DNA of 64,000 bases from Pyxidicoccus parkwaysis (GTDB lineage: Bacteria; Myxococcota; Myxococcia; Myxococcales; Myxococcaceae): the NCBI RefSeq assembly GCF_017301735.1, contig NZ_CP071090.1, positions 4,640,001 to 4,704,000 on the forward strand, in the 5' to 3' direction. The position numbers were made by a program, and so were the translations under genes. Numbering within the stretch: the first letter of the stretch is position 1; every line of letters starts with the position of its first letter. Under the pieces are notes generated by a model. The model ran no database searches. It saw only the letters and a program-made list of their open reading frames with translations, and was not told the origin of the DNA. Below are positions 34,665-43,083 of this stretch, piece by piece.

Positions 34665-35723
34665 TCAGGGCCTCCGGGACTGCTCACGCTCCACCGCTTC
34701 GAACAACGCACGGATGTTGGCTCCGCCAAACCCGCGCGCGTCCTTGCGCTGGATGACTTCGAAGAAGAGGGTGTGCCGAGGGTGCATGGAGCGGGTGAAT
34801 GCCTGCAACAGCAGCCCCCACGCATCGCGGTCCACCAGGATGCCGTAGTCTCGCGTCCGGGCCACGTCCAGGTCCAGCCTGCCCAGCCGCTCCTCCAGCA
34901 CGTCGTAGTAGCTGGGCGGAATGTCCAGGAACACCACGCCCCGCGACTGCATGGCGCGGATGGCTGCCTCGATGTCGTGGCTCAGCATCGCGAAGTGCTG
35001 CACGCCCGGGCCGCCGTGGCGCGCGAGGAAGTCGTCAATCTGCCCCGGCTTGCCGTCTCTCGCGGGCTCCATCATCGGGAAGCAGATGCGCCCGTTGTCG
35101 TTCTGCACCACCTTGGAGTTCATCCCGCTCTCCCCCGTCCGCACGTTCTCCTCGTGCGACTCGTGGAAGCCGAAGACGTCCCGGTAGAAGCGCACCATGG
35201 GCTCCAGCTGCCCGGGCTCCAGCGCAATGGCCAGGTGGTCCAGCGCCGCGAAGGGCTCGAACAGGGGCACGGGGAAGCCCTCCGTCACCGGCGCGAAGAC
35301 GCCGGGCAGGAAGTCCTCCGGCCCGCCTCGCGACTCGCGCTGGACGAACGAGTGCACCACGTCCCCCATCGCCGCCACCGTCGCGCGCGTCACCCGGGCC
35401 GCGCCATCGCCGAACACCGCGGGCTCGCTCACCGGCCTCGCGCCCCGGCGCACCGCGTCGCGGAACGCCGCCTCCACGTCCGTCACGCGCAGGGCGATGT
35501 CCTTCACCGCCTCCCCGTGCCGCCGCACGAAGTCAGCGGAAGCCCCCTCCGCCGAGGCCTCCGTCAGCACCAACCGCAGGTGACCTTGTTGCAACAGCAG
35601 CGAGCCCCGCCCCGCCTCCGCCCGTCCCACGACGCGAAAACCGAACGTGCCTACATAGAAGAGGGCCGCCTGATGCGCGTCCTCCACCCACATCTCTACA
35701 TGGTCTACTTCCCTGAAATACAT
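34665..35723 (-). CDS. 4-hydroxymandelate synthase / 4-hydroxyphenylpyruvate dioxygenase family
   Basis: 352 residues from ATG 35723, picked for its GAGGGGGAG ribosome site; a start at 35759 lacks one. Two vicinal-oxygen-chelate halves are visible. The Fe(II) triad is present: His163 (LDHLAI), His243 (GVQHFA) and Glu322 (FFEVIQR). Two positions normally fixed in HPPD differ. The Asn of PLNEP is Met (PMMEP, 216-220), and the C-terminal helix reads GANIRAL, with Ile337 where HPPD has Phe337. Hydroxymandelate synthases carry small aliphatic residues there and hydroxylate the benzylic carbon instead of the ring. I therefore lean to 4-hydroxymandelate synthase, an early enzyme of 4-hydroxyphenylglycine biosynthesis. 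HPPD in tyrosine breakdown remains possible. It forms an operon with the aminotransferase downstream. Confidence 0.8.
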   Translation of the reverse strand: MYFREVDHVEMWVEDAHQAALFYVGTFGFRVVGRAEAGRGSLLLQQGHLRLVLTEASAEGASADFVRRHGEAVKDIALRVTDVEAAFRDAVRRGARPVSEPAVFGDGAARVTRATVAAMGDVVHSFVQRESRGGPEDFLPGVFAPVTEGFPVPLFEPFAALDHLAIALEPGQLEPMVRFYRDVFGFHESHEENVRTGESGMNSKVVQNDNGRICFPMMEPARDGKPGQIDDFLARHGGPGVQHFAMLSHDIEAAIRAMQSRGVVFLDIPPSYYDVLEERLGRLDLDVARTRDYGILVDRDAWGLLLQAFTRSMHPRHTLFFEVIQRKDARGFGGANIRALFEAVEREQSRRP

Positions 35724-35780
35724 GCACTCCCCCTCAGCTGGGGGCGCATCGTACTTCATTGAAATATGAACATTCCAGAT

Positions 35781-35808
35781 AGGGCGGACTATTACGAAAG
35801 CCCGCCCT
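35781..35808 (-). terminator. Candidate terminator after the esterase-like gene
   Basis: AGGGCGG / CCGCCCT with a 14-nt loop lies 36 nt beyond the stop of the gene at 35844-36638 and before the AT-rich leader of the dioxygenase gene. Confidence 0.45.
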
Positions 35809-35843
35809 CCTGGGTAGCCCGCGTGTCGGGCGGGGGTGACGTC

Positions 35844-36638
35844 TCAGGGTGTCCCGGGCGCTATCAGGAAGTTGAAGGCCTCCTGGGCCAGGGACTTGGG
35901 CACCGCGTGGGGGCCGTCGAACTCGCGGTAGTCGACCGAGTAGTCCGCCTTGCGGAGCTGCTCGGTGATGTAGCGGCCTCCCGTTTCGATGGGCAGCACC
36001 TTGTCCTGGGTGCCGTGGGTGATGAAGAGGCTGGGCTTGCCGCGCAGCTCGGACGCGGCGACGAAGCCGGGCGAGAAGGCGACGATGCGGCGGAACAGCT
36101 CGCCGTTGGTGAGGCCCACGGACAGCGCGTAGCTGGCGCCGTCGGAGAAGCCGCAGATGGAGACGCGCTGCGGGTCGACGGAGTACTCGCGGAACACGCG
36201 CTGGAGCGCGAGCTCGATGTGCGCCACGTCCACGTTGTAGCGGCCCAGGGCAATCATGTCCCAAGAGACGGCCACGGACTTGGGCGCCACCACCAGCGTG
36301 CCGCTGGCGTTCGCCTCCTCCTTCATGATGGTCAGGATGCCCTCGGGCGTGCCGCCGGCGCCGTGCAGCAGCACCACCACCGGCGCGGGCGTGTCCGGGT
36401 TGTAGCTGTCCGGCACCAGCAGGATGCCGGAGCCGCCGTCCGGCTTGTTCGGGTCCAGCGGCAGCTCGCCACGCAGCTCGGAGGGCTCGGTGGGCGGCGT
36501 CACCGCCAGGTCCACGGCCGCCGAGCCGAAGCGCGTCTCCGTCAGGTGTGCCGGCTCGCTGCAGCCCGTCAAGGCCAGCAGCAGCCCCAGGACTGCCCCG
36601 GCGGTGCCTCGGTGGAACGTCGCGCGCGATGTCTTCAT
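35844..36638 (-). CDS. Alpha/beta-hydrolase lipoprotein (esterase/depolymerase-like)
   Basis: 264 residues from ATG 36638, which opens a lipoprotein signal with lipobox LALTGC; the longer frame upstream has no coding character. The fold is that of phospholipase/carboxylesterase and PHB-depolymerase-like lipases. It has an oxyanion segment (VVVLLHGAGGTPEG), the nucleophile elbow GFSDGAS, the acid in HGTQDKVLP and the catalytic His in DGPHAVPKS. It is expected to be tethered in the periplasm or at the surface and to cleave an ester. The substrate is unknown. It is transcribed separately from the dioxygenase and is divergent from the diiron hydroxylase. Confidence 0.82.
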   Translation of the reverse strand: MKTSRATFHRGTAGAVLGLLLALTGCSEPAHLTETRFGSAAVDLAVTPPTEPSELRGELPLDPNKPDGGSGILLVPDSYNPDTPAPVVVLLHGAGGTPEGILTIMKEEANASGTLVVAPKSVAVSWDMIALGRYNVDVAHIELALQRVFREYSVDPQRVSICGFSDGASYALSVGLTNGELFRRIVAFSPGFVAASELRGKPSLFITHGTQDKVLPIETGGRYITEQLRKADYSVDYREFDGPHAVPKSLAQEAFNFLIAPGTP

Positions 36639-36863
36639 GGGTGGGTGCCCCCTGTGTGCCGGCGTGTGTCGCACGCGGAAAACGCGGAAACAACCGGAAC
36701 CATATCGAACGCGGGCCCGCACGCTCCGACACGCGCCCACGGCACCTACACCGCCCGTGTCACCCGTCCCCCCACCCGTGCTTGTGCGCGGAAATCCGTG
36801 TATCAACCGGGCTTCGCTGCTGACGCGCCCTGCTGATTAATCAAGCCTCGCCTGGAGTCTGTG
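36639..36863. promoter_or_regulatory. Divergent intergenic region, esterase / diiron hydroxylase
   Basis: 225 bp without a credible gene. It should hold promoters for both genes. The plus-strand gene lacks a strong Shine-Dalgarno. No recognisable operator was seen. Confidence 0.4.
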
Positions 36864-38453
36864 ATGCTGGACCGCCCGATGTACCTCAAGCCGAACGTCG
36901 CCATCGAGCCGCTCTACAACCAGTGGTACGTCTGGTGGTACCTGCTGTCGCCGGCGACGGCGCCGCTGTTCGTGACGAACCTGCACCAGAAGCTGATGCA
37001 GTCCTTCGTCGCCAACCCGGACGTGCACGTGGCGGCGCTCAAGAATCCGCTGCTCATGGGCGGGCCCTTCATCAACCACCCGGCCTCGCGCGTGCCGCAG
37101 GTGAAGGAGCTGCTGGAGCGCACCCAGCGCGAGCAGGCGCACATGCTCGCGTACACCAAGGCCATGGCCGAGCTCGAGCAGCTCATGGCGCCCAACAACG
37201 GTGGCTCGCTGGAGTCGCTCTACCCCAAGGTTCCGGACCTGCTGCGCGGCTACGTGGAGCTCACGTACGACTTGAGCCACCGCGCCAGCGCGCGCGTCAT
37301 CGAGCCGCTGCTGTACCGCAGCAAGTTCTACCAGGAGTCCTCGCAGAGCGTGACGCTCAACATGGTGGACGGCGACTGGCGCCCGTACATCTTCAGCACG
37401 CCGCGCCTGGAGGAGGACTCGCCGCTGTGGCTGAAGGTGCCCTTCAAGCACGAGGGCCTGGACGAGCTGTTCCGCATGCGCCACACCGCCGGCTCACCGG
37501 GCCGCGTGGCGGAGATGCTGGGCGTGCCTGCCAGCGCCTCGGCCGCCTTCGCCAACCTCTTCACGGAGGCCGAGCCGCGCCGCGCGGAGCGCTACACCGG
37601 TGAGGGCGTGCGCGTGCGCTACTTCGGCCACGCCTGCGTGCTGCTGGAGACGAAGGACGTCAGCATCCTCACGGACCCCGTCATCAGCTACGAGTTCCCC
37701 ACGGAGCTGCCGCGCTTCACGCACTCGGACCTGCCCGAGAAGATCGACTACGTCATCATCACCCACGGCCACGCCGACCACCTGATGATGGAGACGCTGC
37801 TCCAATTGCGTCACCGCGTGGGCACCATCATCGTCCCGCGCAACAACGGCAACTCGCTGGCGGACCCGTCGCTGCGGCTGATGCTGCACCACACCGGCTT
37901 CAAGAACGTGGTGGAGATTGACGACCTGCAGGAGATTCCCGTGCCGGGCGGCTCCATCACCGGCCTGCCCTTCATGGGCGAGCACAGCGACCTCGCCATC
38001 CAGGCCAAGACGGCGCACCTCGTGCGGCTGGGCGGCAAGTCCCTGCTGATGGCGGCGGACTCGAACGCGATTGAGCCGCGCCTCTACCAGTACCTGCGCG
38101 ACATCGTCGGCACCATCGACGTGCTCTTCCTCGGCATGGAATGCGAGGGCGGCCCGATGAGCTGGATGTATGGACCGCTGCTCAGCAACCCGCTGCCGCG
38201 CAAGATGGACCAGGCCCGCCGGCTCAACGGCTCGGACTGCGCGCGCGCCTCGGAAATCACCAACTACCTGGCGCCCAAGGAGGTCTACGTCTACGCCATG
38301 GGCCAGGAGCCGTGGCTGCGCCACGTGATGATTCTCGTGTACGACGACAAGGCCCCGCAGCTCATCGAGTCGAACAAGTTCCTCGAGTTCTGCAAGGGCA
38401 AGGGCATCCAGGCCGAGCGGCCCTACGTGCGGCTGGAGCGCATCCTCAAGTAG
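36864..38453 (+). CDS. CmlA-type diiron beta-hydroxylase (metallo-beta-lactamase fold)
   Basis: 529 residues. ATG 36864 is preferred to the adjacent GTG 36861. An N-terminal domain of about 230 residues, not found in ordinary hydrolases (YLKPNVAIEPLYNQWYVWW), is followed by a metallo-beta-lactamase domain with THGHADH. The putative ligands His301, His303, Asp305, His306, Glu373 (MGEHSDL) and Asp399 (AADSNA) each sit exactly four residues before the diiron ligands I recall for chloramphenicol CmlA (305, 307, 309, 310, 377, 403). That includes the unusual Glu in place of a His, and CmlA has a similar length (532). CmlA hydroxylates the beta-carbon of an aromatic amino acid while it is tethered to an NRPS carrier protein. 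No NRPS lies in the window, so the partner must be elsewhere. Confidence 0.82.
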   Translation: MLDRPMYLKPNVAIEPLYNQWYVWWYLLSPATAPLFVTNLHQKLMQSFVANPDVHVAALKNPLLMGGPFINHPASRVPQVKELLERTQREQAHMLAYTKAMAELEQLMAPNNGGSLESLYPKVPDLLRGYVELTYDLSHRASARVIEPLLYRSKFYQESSQSVTLNMVDGDWRPYIFSTPRLEEDSPLWLKVPFKHEGLDELFRMRHTAGSPGRVAEMLGVPASASAAFANLFTEAEPRRAERYTGEGVRVRYFGHACVLLETKDVSILTDPVISYEFPTELPRFTHSDLPEKIDYVIITHGHADHLMMETLLQLRHRVGTIIVPRNNGNSLADPSLRLMLHHTGFKNVVEIDDLQEIPVPGGSITGLPFMGEHSDLAIQAKTAHLVRLGGKSLLMAADSNAIEPRLYQYLRDIVGTIDVLFLGMECEGGPMSWMYGPLLSNPLPRKMDQARRLNGSDCARASEITNYLAPKEVYVYAMGQEPWLRHVMILVYDDKAPQLIESNKFLEFCKGKGIQAERPYVRLERILK

Positions 38454-38521
38454 TCCCGCGCCGGGGGCGCTCCTGCGTACGGGCGGAGCGCCTCCTCAAT
38501 CCGTCCAGCGCGGTTGTGGCG

Positions 38522-38549
38522 GACGGCGGCCTCGGAAGTGGCCGCCGTC
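38522..38549. terminator. Bidirectional terminator hairpin
   Basis: A perfect 10-bp stem GACGGCGGCC / GGCCGCCGTC with an 8-nt loop lies between the convergent hydroxylase (+) and cysC (-) genes. Confidence 0.75.
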
Positions 38550-38561
38550 ACACCCGCCAGC

Positions 38562-39125
38562 TCAGGCCGCCGCCGCGGAAGGCAGCAGCTCGCGCTTGCG
38601 CAGCATCTCCAGCACGCGCTCCAGGCCCGCATCCACCGGCTCCGCGTCCGAGCGCACGACAGCCTCGGGGGACTCCGGCGCCTCGTACGGGTCCGACACG
38701 CCGGTGAAGTGCGGAATCTCCCCGGCGAGCGCCTTCTTGTAGAGGCCCTTCACGTCGCGGGCGATGAGCGCGTCCAGGCTGGCCTGGATGAAGACCTCGA
38801 GGAAGGGAACGCCCTTCGCCGCGGCCATGCGGCGCACCTCGTCGCGCGAGCCCCGGTACGGCGAAATCGCGGCGACGATGACGCCCACGCCGTGCCGCGC
38901 GAGCAGCAGCGCCACGTTGCCGATGCGCCGCACGTTCTCCTCGCGGTCCTCACGCGAGAAGCCCAGGCCGCGCGACAGCCACGTGCGCACCTCGTCACCG
39001 TCCAGCAACTCCACCGGCCGCACGCCGTCCAGCTTCGCCTGCAGCGCGCGCGACAGCGTGCTCTTGCCCGCGCCGGACATGCCCGTCAGCCAGAGGATGA
39101 ATCCCGTGTTCTGCCGCATCGTCAT
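38562..39125 (-). CDS. cysC: Adenylylsulfate kinase
   Basis: 187 residues. The P-loop GMSGAGKST (15-23), the APS-binding stretch [20 protein letters not shown] and the IRRIG-like segment [10 protein letters not shown] match CysC. The enzyme phosphorylates adenosine 5'-phosphosulfate to PAPS with ATP, in the cytoplasm. It is the last gene of a cysD-cysN-cysC operon, 5 bp after cysN. PAPS is used for reduction to sulfide or by sulfotransferases. No PAPS reductase or sulfotransferase is present in this window. Confidence 0.93.
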   Translation of the reverse strand: MTMRQNTGFILWLTGMSGAGKSTLSRALQAKLDGVRPVELLDGDEVRTWLSRGLGFSREDREENVRRIGNVALLLARHGVGVIVAAISPYRGSRDEVRRMAAAKGVPFLEVFIQASLDALIARDVKGLYKKALAGEIPHFTGVSDPYEAPESPEAVVRSDAEPVDAGLERVLEMLRKRELLPSAAAA

Positions 39126-39130
39126 TCACC

Positions 39131-40387
39131 TCAAACCGCGGAGCCGTTGATCATCCCGGCGCCCACCGTGGCGTTGGTCGCCTCGTCGATGAGGATGAAG
39201 CTGCCGGTGTGGCGATTGCGCCGGTACTCGTCGAAGAACAAGGGGACGGTGGTGCGCAGCGTCACCCGGCCAATCTCGTTCAGCTTGAGCTGCGTGCTGC
39301 CCTCGTCGCGGTGGAGCGTATTCACGTCCAGCCGGTAGTGGAGCTGGTTGACCTTCGCTCGCGCCAGGCGCGTGGTGTGCTTGATGGCCAGCCGCGCGCC
39401 GGGCTGCAGCACGGTGTTCTCCGACAGCCAGCACACCATCGCGTCGATGTCCTGCCCCGCCAGCGGCGGGTTGCCCGGGCGGCAGAGCATGTCGCCGCGG
39501 CTGATGTCCAGCTCCTCCGCCAGCGACACGTTGACGGACATGGGCGGGAAGGCCTCCGTGAGGCTCTTCCCCGCCAGGTCGATGTCACGGATGCGGGTGG
39601 TGAAGCCGGAGGGCATCACCATGACCTCGTCACCCGGACGCAGCACGCCGCCCAGCACCTGCCCCGCGTACGCGCGGTAGTCATGGTACTTCGCGGACAT
39701 GGGGCGGATGACGCTCTGGACCGGGAAGCGCACGTGGATGAGGTTCCGGTCGGACGCGATGTGCACGTTCTCCAGGTGGTGCAGGAGCGTGGGGCCCTCG
39801 TACCAGGGCATCTTCTCCGAGCGCGACACCACGTTGTCCCCGCCCAGCGCGGAGATGGGGATGAACGTGAGGTCCTGCACGTCCAGCTTCATGGAGAACT
39901 TGCGGAACTCCTCGCGGATGCTGTCGAAGACGGCCTGGTCGAAGCCCACCAGGTCCATCTTGTTGATGCACAGCACCAGGTGCGGCACGCGCAACAGCGA
40001 CGCGATGAAGGCATGCCGGCGCGTCTGCTCCAGCACGCCCTTGCGCGCGTCCACGAGGATGAGCGCGAGGTCCGCGGTGGACGCACCCGTCACCATGTTG
40101 CGCGTGTACTGGAGGTGTCCCGGCGTGTCCGCGATGATGAACTTGCGCTTCACCGTCGAGAAGTAGCGGTACGCCACGTCGATGGTGATGCCCTGCTCGC
40201 GCTCGGCCTTCAGGCCGTCCAGCAGCAGCGCCAGGTTGACGTACTCGTCACCCCGGGCGCGGCTGGTGCGCTCCACGGCGGCCAGCTGGTCCTCGAGGAT
40301 GGATTTGGTGTCGTAGAGCAGACGGCCAATCAGGGTGCTCTTTCCGTCATCGACGGAGCCCGCGGTCGCGAAACGAAGCAGTTCCAC
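39131..40387 (-). CDS. cysN: Sulfate adenylyltransferase subunit 1 (GTPase)
   Basis: 418 residues, near the short end for CysN and not fused to CysC. It is an EF-Tu-like GTPase: G1 AGSVDDGKST, G2 region REQGITIDVAYRYF, G3 DTPGH, G4 NKMD, G5 SAL, then two beta-barrel domains. With CysD it couples GTP hydrolysis to the formation of adenosine 5'-phosphosulfate from ATP and sulfate. The GTG start overlaps the stop of cysD by one base (TAGTG), so the two are translationally coupled. Confidence 0.93.
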   Translation of the reverse strand: MELLRFATAGSVDDGKSTLIGRLLYDTKSILEDQLAAVERTSRARGDEYVNLALLLDGLKAEREQGITIDVAYRYFSTVKRKFIIADTPGHLQYTRNMVTGASTADLALILVDARKGVLEQTRRHAFIASLLRVPHLVLCINKMDLVGFDQAVFDSIREEFRKFSMKLDVQDLTFIPISALGGDNVVSRSEKMPWYEGPTLLHHLENVHIASDRNLIHVRFPVQSVIRPMSAKYHDYRAYAGQVLGGVLRPGDEVMVMPSGFTTRIRDIDLAGKSLTEAFPPMSVNVSLAEELDISRGDMLCRPGNPPLAGQDIDAMVCWLSENTVLQPGARLAIKHTTRLARAKVNQLHYRLDVNTLHRDEGSTQLKLNEIGRVTLRTTVPLFFDEYRRNRHTGSFILIDEATNATVGAGMINGSAV

Positions 40388-41310
40388 TAGAAGTAACCCT
40401 CACGCTTGCGGTCTTCCATCGCCGTCTCGCTGAACTTGTCGTCGGCACGGCTGGCGCCGCGCTCGGTGACGCGCGAGGCGCGAATCTCATTGACGACCTG
40501 CTCCACCGTGGTGGCCGAGGACTCGACGCACGCGGTGCAGGTCATGTCGCCCACGGTGCGGAAGCGCACCTCGGCGGTGATGACCTCCTCGCCGGGCAGC
40601 ATCTGCAGGAAGGGCGACCACGCCATCAACATGCCGTCGCGGCGGAACACCTCGCGCCGGTGGCTGTAGTAGATGGACGGCAGCGCCACCTTCTCCTGGT
40701 CGATGTATTGCCAGATGTCCAGCTCGGTCCAGTTGGACAGCGGGAACACGCGCAGGTGCTCACCGCGGCGGTGGCGCGCGTTGTAGAGGCTCCACAACTC
40801 CGGGCGCTGGTTCTTCGGGTCCCACTGCCCGAACTCGTCGCGGAAGGAGAACACGCGCTCCTTGGCGCGGGCCTTCTCCTCGTCGCGCCGGGCGCCGCCG
40901 AAGACGGCGTTGAACTGGTGCTTCTCAATCGCCTCCAGCAGCGGCACCGTCTGCGCGCGGTTGCGCGAGGCGCGCGGGCCCTTCTCCTCCGCCACCCTGC
41001 CGGCGTCGATGGCCTCCTGCACGGACGCGACGATGAGCCGCGCGCCCAGCTCCGCCACGCGCGCGTCGCGGTACTGGAGGACCTCCGGGAAGTTGTGCCC
41101 GGTGTCCACGTGCATCAGCGGGAAGGGCAGCGGCGCGGGCGCGAACGCCTTCACCGCCAGGTGCAGCATCACCGCCGAGTCCTTCCCTCCGGAGAACAGG
41201 AGCACCGGGCGATCAAGCTCGGCCACCACTTCGCGGATGATGAAGATGGATTCGGCTTCCAGGGCCTCGAGATGTGACAGCTCGTAACTCACGGCCGGGC
41301 AAGCTAGCAC
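40387..41310 (-). CDS. cysD: Sulfate adenylyltransferase subunit 2
   Basis: 307 residues. An N-type ATP pyrophosphatase with the P-loop SGGKDSAVMLHL, the PAPS-reductase-like fold and the CysD signatures HVDTGHNFPE, FGGARRDEEKARAKER and LSNWTELDIWQYI; it ends DRKREGYF. It adenylylates sulfate to APS together with CysN. GTG 41310 has a GGAG four bases upstream and is used here; GTG 41292 is the other candidate. It is the first gene of the cysDNC operon, divergent from a GNAT gene over 151 bp. Confidence 0.93.
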   Translation of the reverse strand: MLACPAVSYELSHLEALEAESIFIIREVVAELDRPVLLFSGGKDSAVMLHLAVKAFAPAPLPFPLMHVDTGHNFPEVLQYRDARVAELGARLIVASVQEAIDAGRVAEEKGPRASRNRAQTVPLLEAIEKHQFNAVFGGARRDEEKARAKERVFSFRDEFGQWDPKNQRPELWSLYNARHRRGEHLRVFPLSNWTELDIWQYIDQEKVALPSIYYSHRREVFRRDGMLMAWSPFLQMLPGEEVITAEVRFRTVGDMTCTACVESSATTVEQVVNEIRASRVTERGASRADDKFSETAMEDRKREGYF

Positions 41311-41461
41311 AGCTCTCCGTCAGCTCGGCCAGCCCCCTATTTCCAGTGACACTTGATACACCAGCGGAGCCGGCTCGAAACATGACGTGCCGGGTGGGAG
41401 TACAACGGGCGCGGGCTCACGCGCAGTGTGGGTCTGGAGCAGACTGTCCCCGAGGTGGCGC
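41311..41461. promoter_or_regulatory. Divergent promoter region, cysD / GNAT gene
   Basis: 151 bp between divergent genes. The plus-strand gene has a GAGGTGG ribosome site just before its ATG. No clear operator was seen. Confidence 0.35.
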
Positions 41462-42250
41462 ATGGACGCGCGGTATCTGGCGTGGCGCATCGAGCAGGCA
41501 CAGGCGGAGCAGGTGGACCAGACGCCCCTGCCCGGCCGCACGGGTCGGCCCTCGCTGCACGTGGCGGGTGGGCGCGCCATCTACACGGGCCCCCGCGCCC
41601 TGTTCTCCATCGCGCTGGGAGTGGGCCTGGACGGCGCGGTGAGTGCGACCGACGTGGACCGGATGGAGGCGCTGCTGGGCCAGGACGGCGGCCTGGTGCG
41701 AATCGAGCTGAGCTCCTTCGCGGACCCGTCGCTCTCGCGGGAATTGGCGAGGCGCCGCTACACCGTGGAGTCCTTCCAGCTCGTCTGGTGGCGCCAGCCC
41801 GCCGAGGTGCCGCCACCGCCTCCGGGCGTGACGGTGCGCCCCCTGCACGCGGGCGAGGAGCGCACGTGGGCGGGCCTCTTCTTCCACGCCTACGCGGGGC
41901 GGCCGGTGGCGGCGGAGGTGGAGTTGCTGGGCGGGCTCAACCTCACGCGCACGCCCTGCAACACGTGCTTCTTCGCGTGCGTGGACGGAGCGCCTCGGGG
42001 CGTGGGCGTGGTGTCCGCGACGGAGGGCGTGGCGCTGCTGTCGGGAGATGGTGTGCCTCCGCCCTACCGGGGACGGGGGCTTCAGCTCGCGCTCATCCAC
42101 GCCCGGCTGGCGTGGGCGGCCGAGCGGGGCTGCGACGTGGCCACCGCGTCCACCGAGCCCTCCACCGCCTCCCAGCGCAGCTACGAGAAGGCCGGCTTCC
42201 GCTGCGCGTACCCGAAGCTCGTCATGGTGCGTCCGGCCCCGGGGACTTGA
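41462..42250 (+). CDS. GNAT-family N-acetyltransferase
   Basis: 262 residues from ATG 41462, chosen for the GAGGTGG site and because the preceding codons look non-coding. The N-terminal half is less conserved. The C-terminal half has the acetyl-CoA-binding motif A of GNAT enzymes (PYRGRGLQLALIHARLAWA) and the typical ending SQRSYEKAGFRCAYPKLVM. It should transfer an acyl group from CoA to an amine in the cytoplasm. The substrate is unknown. It is 36 bp from the thioesterase gene in the same direction, so they may be co-transcribed. Confidence 0.83.
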   Translation: MDARYLAWRIEQAQAEQVDQTPLPGRTGRPSLHVAGGRAIYTGPRALFSIALGVGLDGAVSATDVDRMEALLGQDGGLVRIELSSFADPSLSRELARRRYTVESFQLVWWRQPAEVPPPPPGVTVRPLHAGEERTWAGLFFHAYAGRPVAAEVELLGGLNLTRTPCNTCFFACVDGAPRGVGVVSATEGVALLSGDGVPPPYRGRGLQLALIHARLAWAAERGCDVATASTEPSTASQRSYEKAGFRCAYPKLVMVRPAPGT

Positions 42251-42286
42251 CCCGTTTTCCGCCCCCGTGCGACAGAGCCACGAGCC

Positions 42287-43066
42287 ATGCCCAGTCCGAC
42301 CGCCCCGAGTAGCCCCGACCGCTGGTTCCCGACGCGCAAGCCGCTGGCCGACGTGCGCCTGCGGCTGTTCTGCTTCCCGTTCGCTGGAGGCAGCGCGGCC
42401 ATCTACAACGCCTGGGGCGCCAGCATGCCCCCGGGCGTGGAGCTGTGCGCGGTGCAGCTCCCCGGCCGCGAGCGGCGGCTGATGGAGAAGCCCATCGACA
42501 ACCTGCCGGCGCTGGTGGACGCGCTGCTGCCCGTGCTGGCGCCGCTGCTGGACAGGCCCTTCGCCTTCTTCGGCTACAGCATGGGCTCGCGCATCTCCCT
42601 GGAGCTGACGCGCCGCCTGCACGTGCGCAACGGCCCCATGCCGCGCGGCCTCATGGTGGCCGCCGCCGGCCCGCCGCGCGAGAACGACCGCGAGCCCATC
42701 CACCACCTGCCGGAGGCGCAGTTCATCGACCACCTGCGCAAGTACGACGGCACGCCGGAGGAAATCCTCCAGCACAAGGAGCTACTGGAGCTGCTGCTGC
42801 CCACGCTGCGCGCGGACTTCGCGCTGGCCTGGTGGGAGAACGGCAACCACGCGGTGAAGCTCGACGTGCCCATCTCCGTCATGGGCGCCGTGGGCGACGC
42901 GCACGTGCCCGTGTCCAAGCTGGAGACGTGGCGCGAGGAGACGTCCAACGCGGACTTCCGCGTCCGCACCTTCCCCGGCGGCCACTTCTTCATCCGCCAG
43001 CAGCAGGCCCCCCTCCTCGCCGCGGTGAACGAGGACCTCGCGCGCTGGATGGCCCCGGTGCCCTGA
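42287..43066 (+). CDS. Type II thioesterase (NRPS/PKS editing, GrsT-like)
   Basis: 259 residues. The features are of external thioesterases: the start LRLFCFPFAGGSAAIYNAW, LCAVQLPGRERR, the nucleophile motif FFGYSMGS, Asp in MGAVGDAHVP and catalytic His in FPGGHFFI. These enzymes remove wrong or stalled acyl groups from the phosphopantetheine arms of NRPS and PKS carrier proteins. The next gene, convergent and 17 bp away, is a phosphopantetheinyl transferase that installs those arms. No assembly line is present in the window, so both probably serve remote clusters. Confidence 0.9.
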   Translation: MPSPTAPSSPDRWFPTRKPLADVRLRLFCFPFAGGSAAIYNAWGASMPPGVELCAVQLPGRERRLMEKPIDNLPALVDALLPVLAPLLDRPFAFFGYSMGSRISLELTRRLHVRNGPMPRGLMVAAAGPPRENDREPIHHLPEAQFIDHLRKYDGTPEEILQHKELLELLLPTLRADFALAWWENGNHAVKLDVPISVMGAVGDAHVPVSKLETWREETSNADFRVRTFPGGHFFIRQQQAPLLAAVNEDLARWMAPVP

Positions 43067-43083
43067 AGTCCCCTGCCCGCCGC

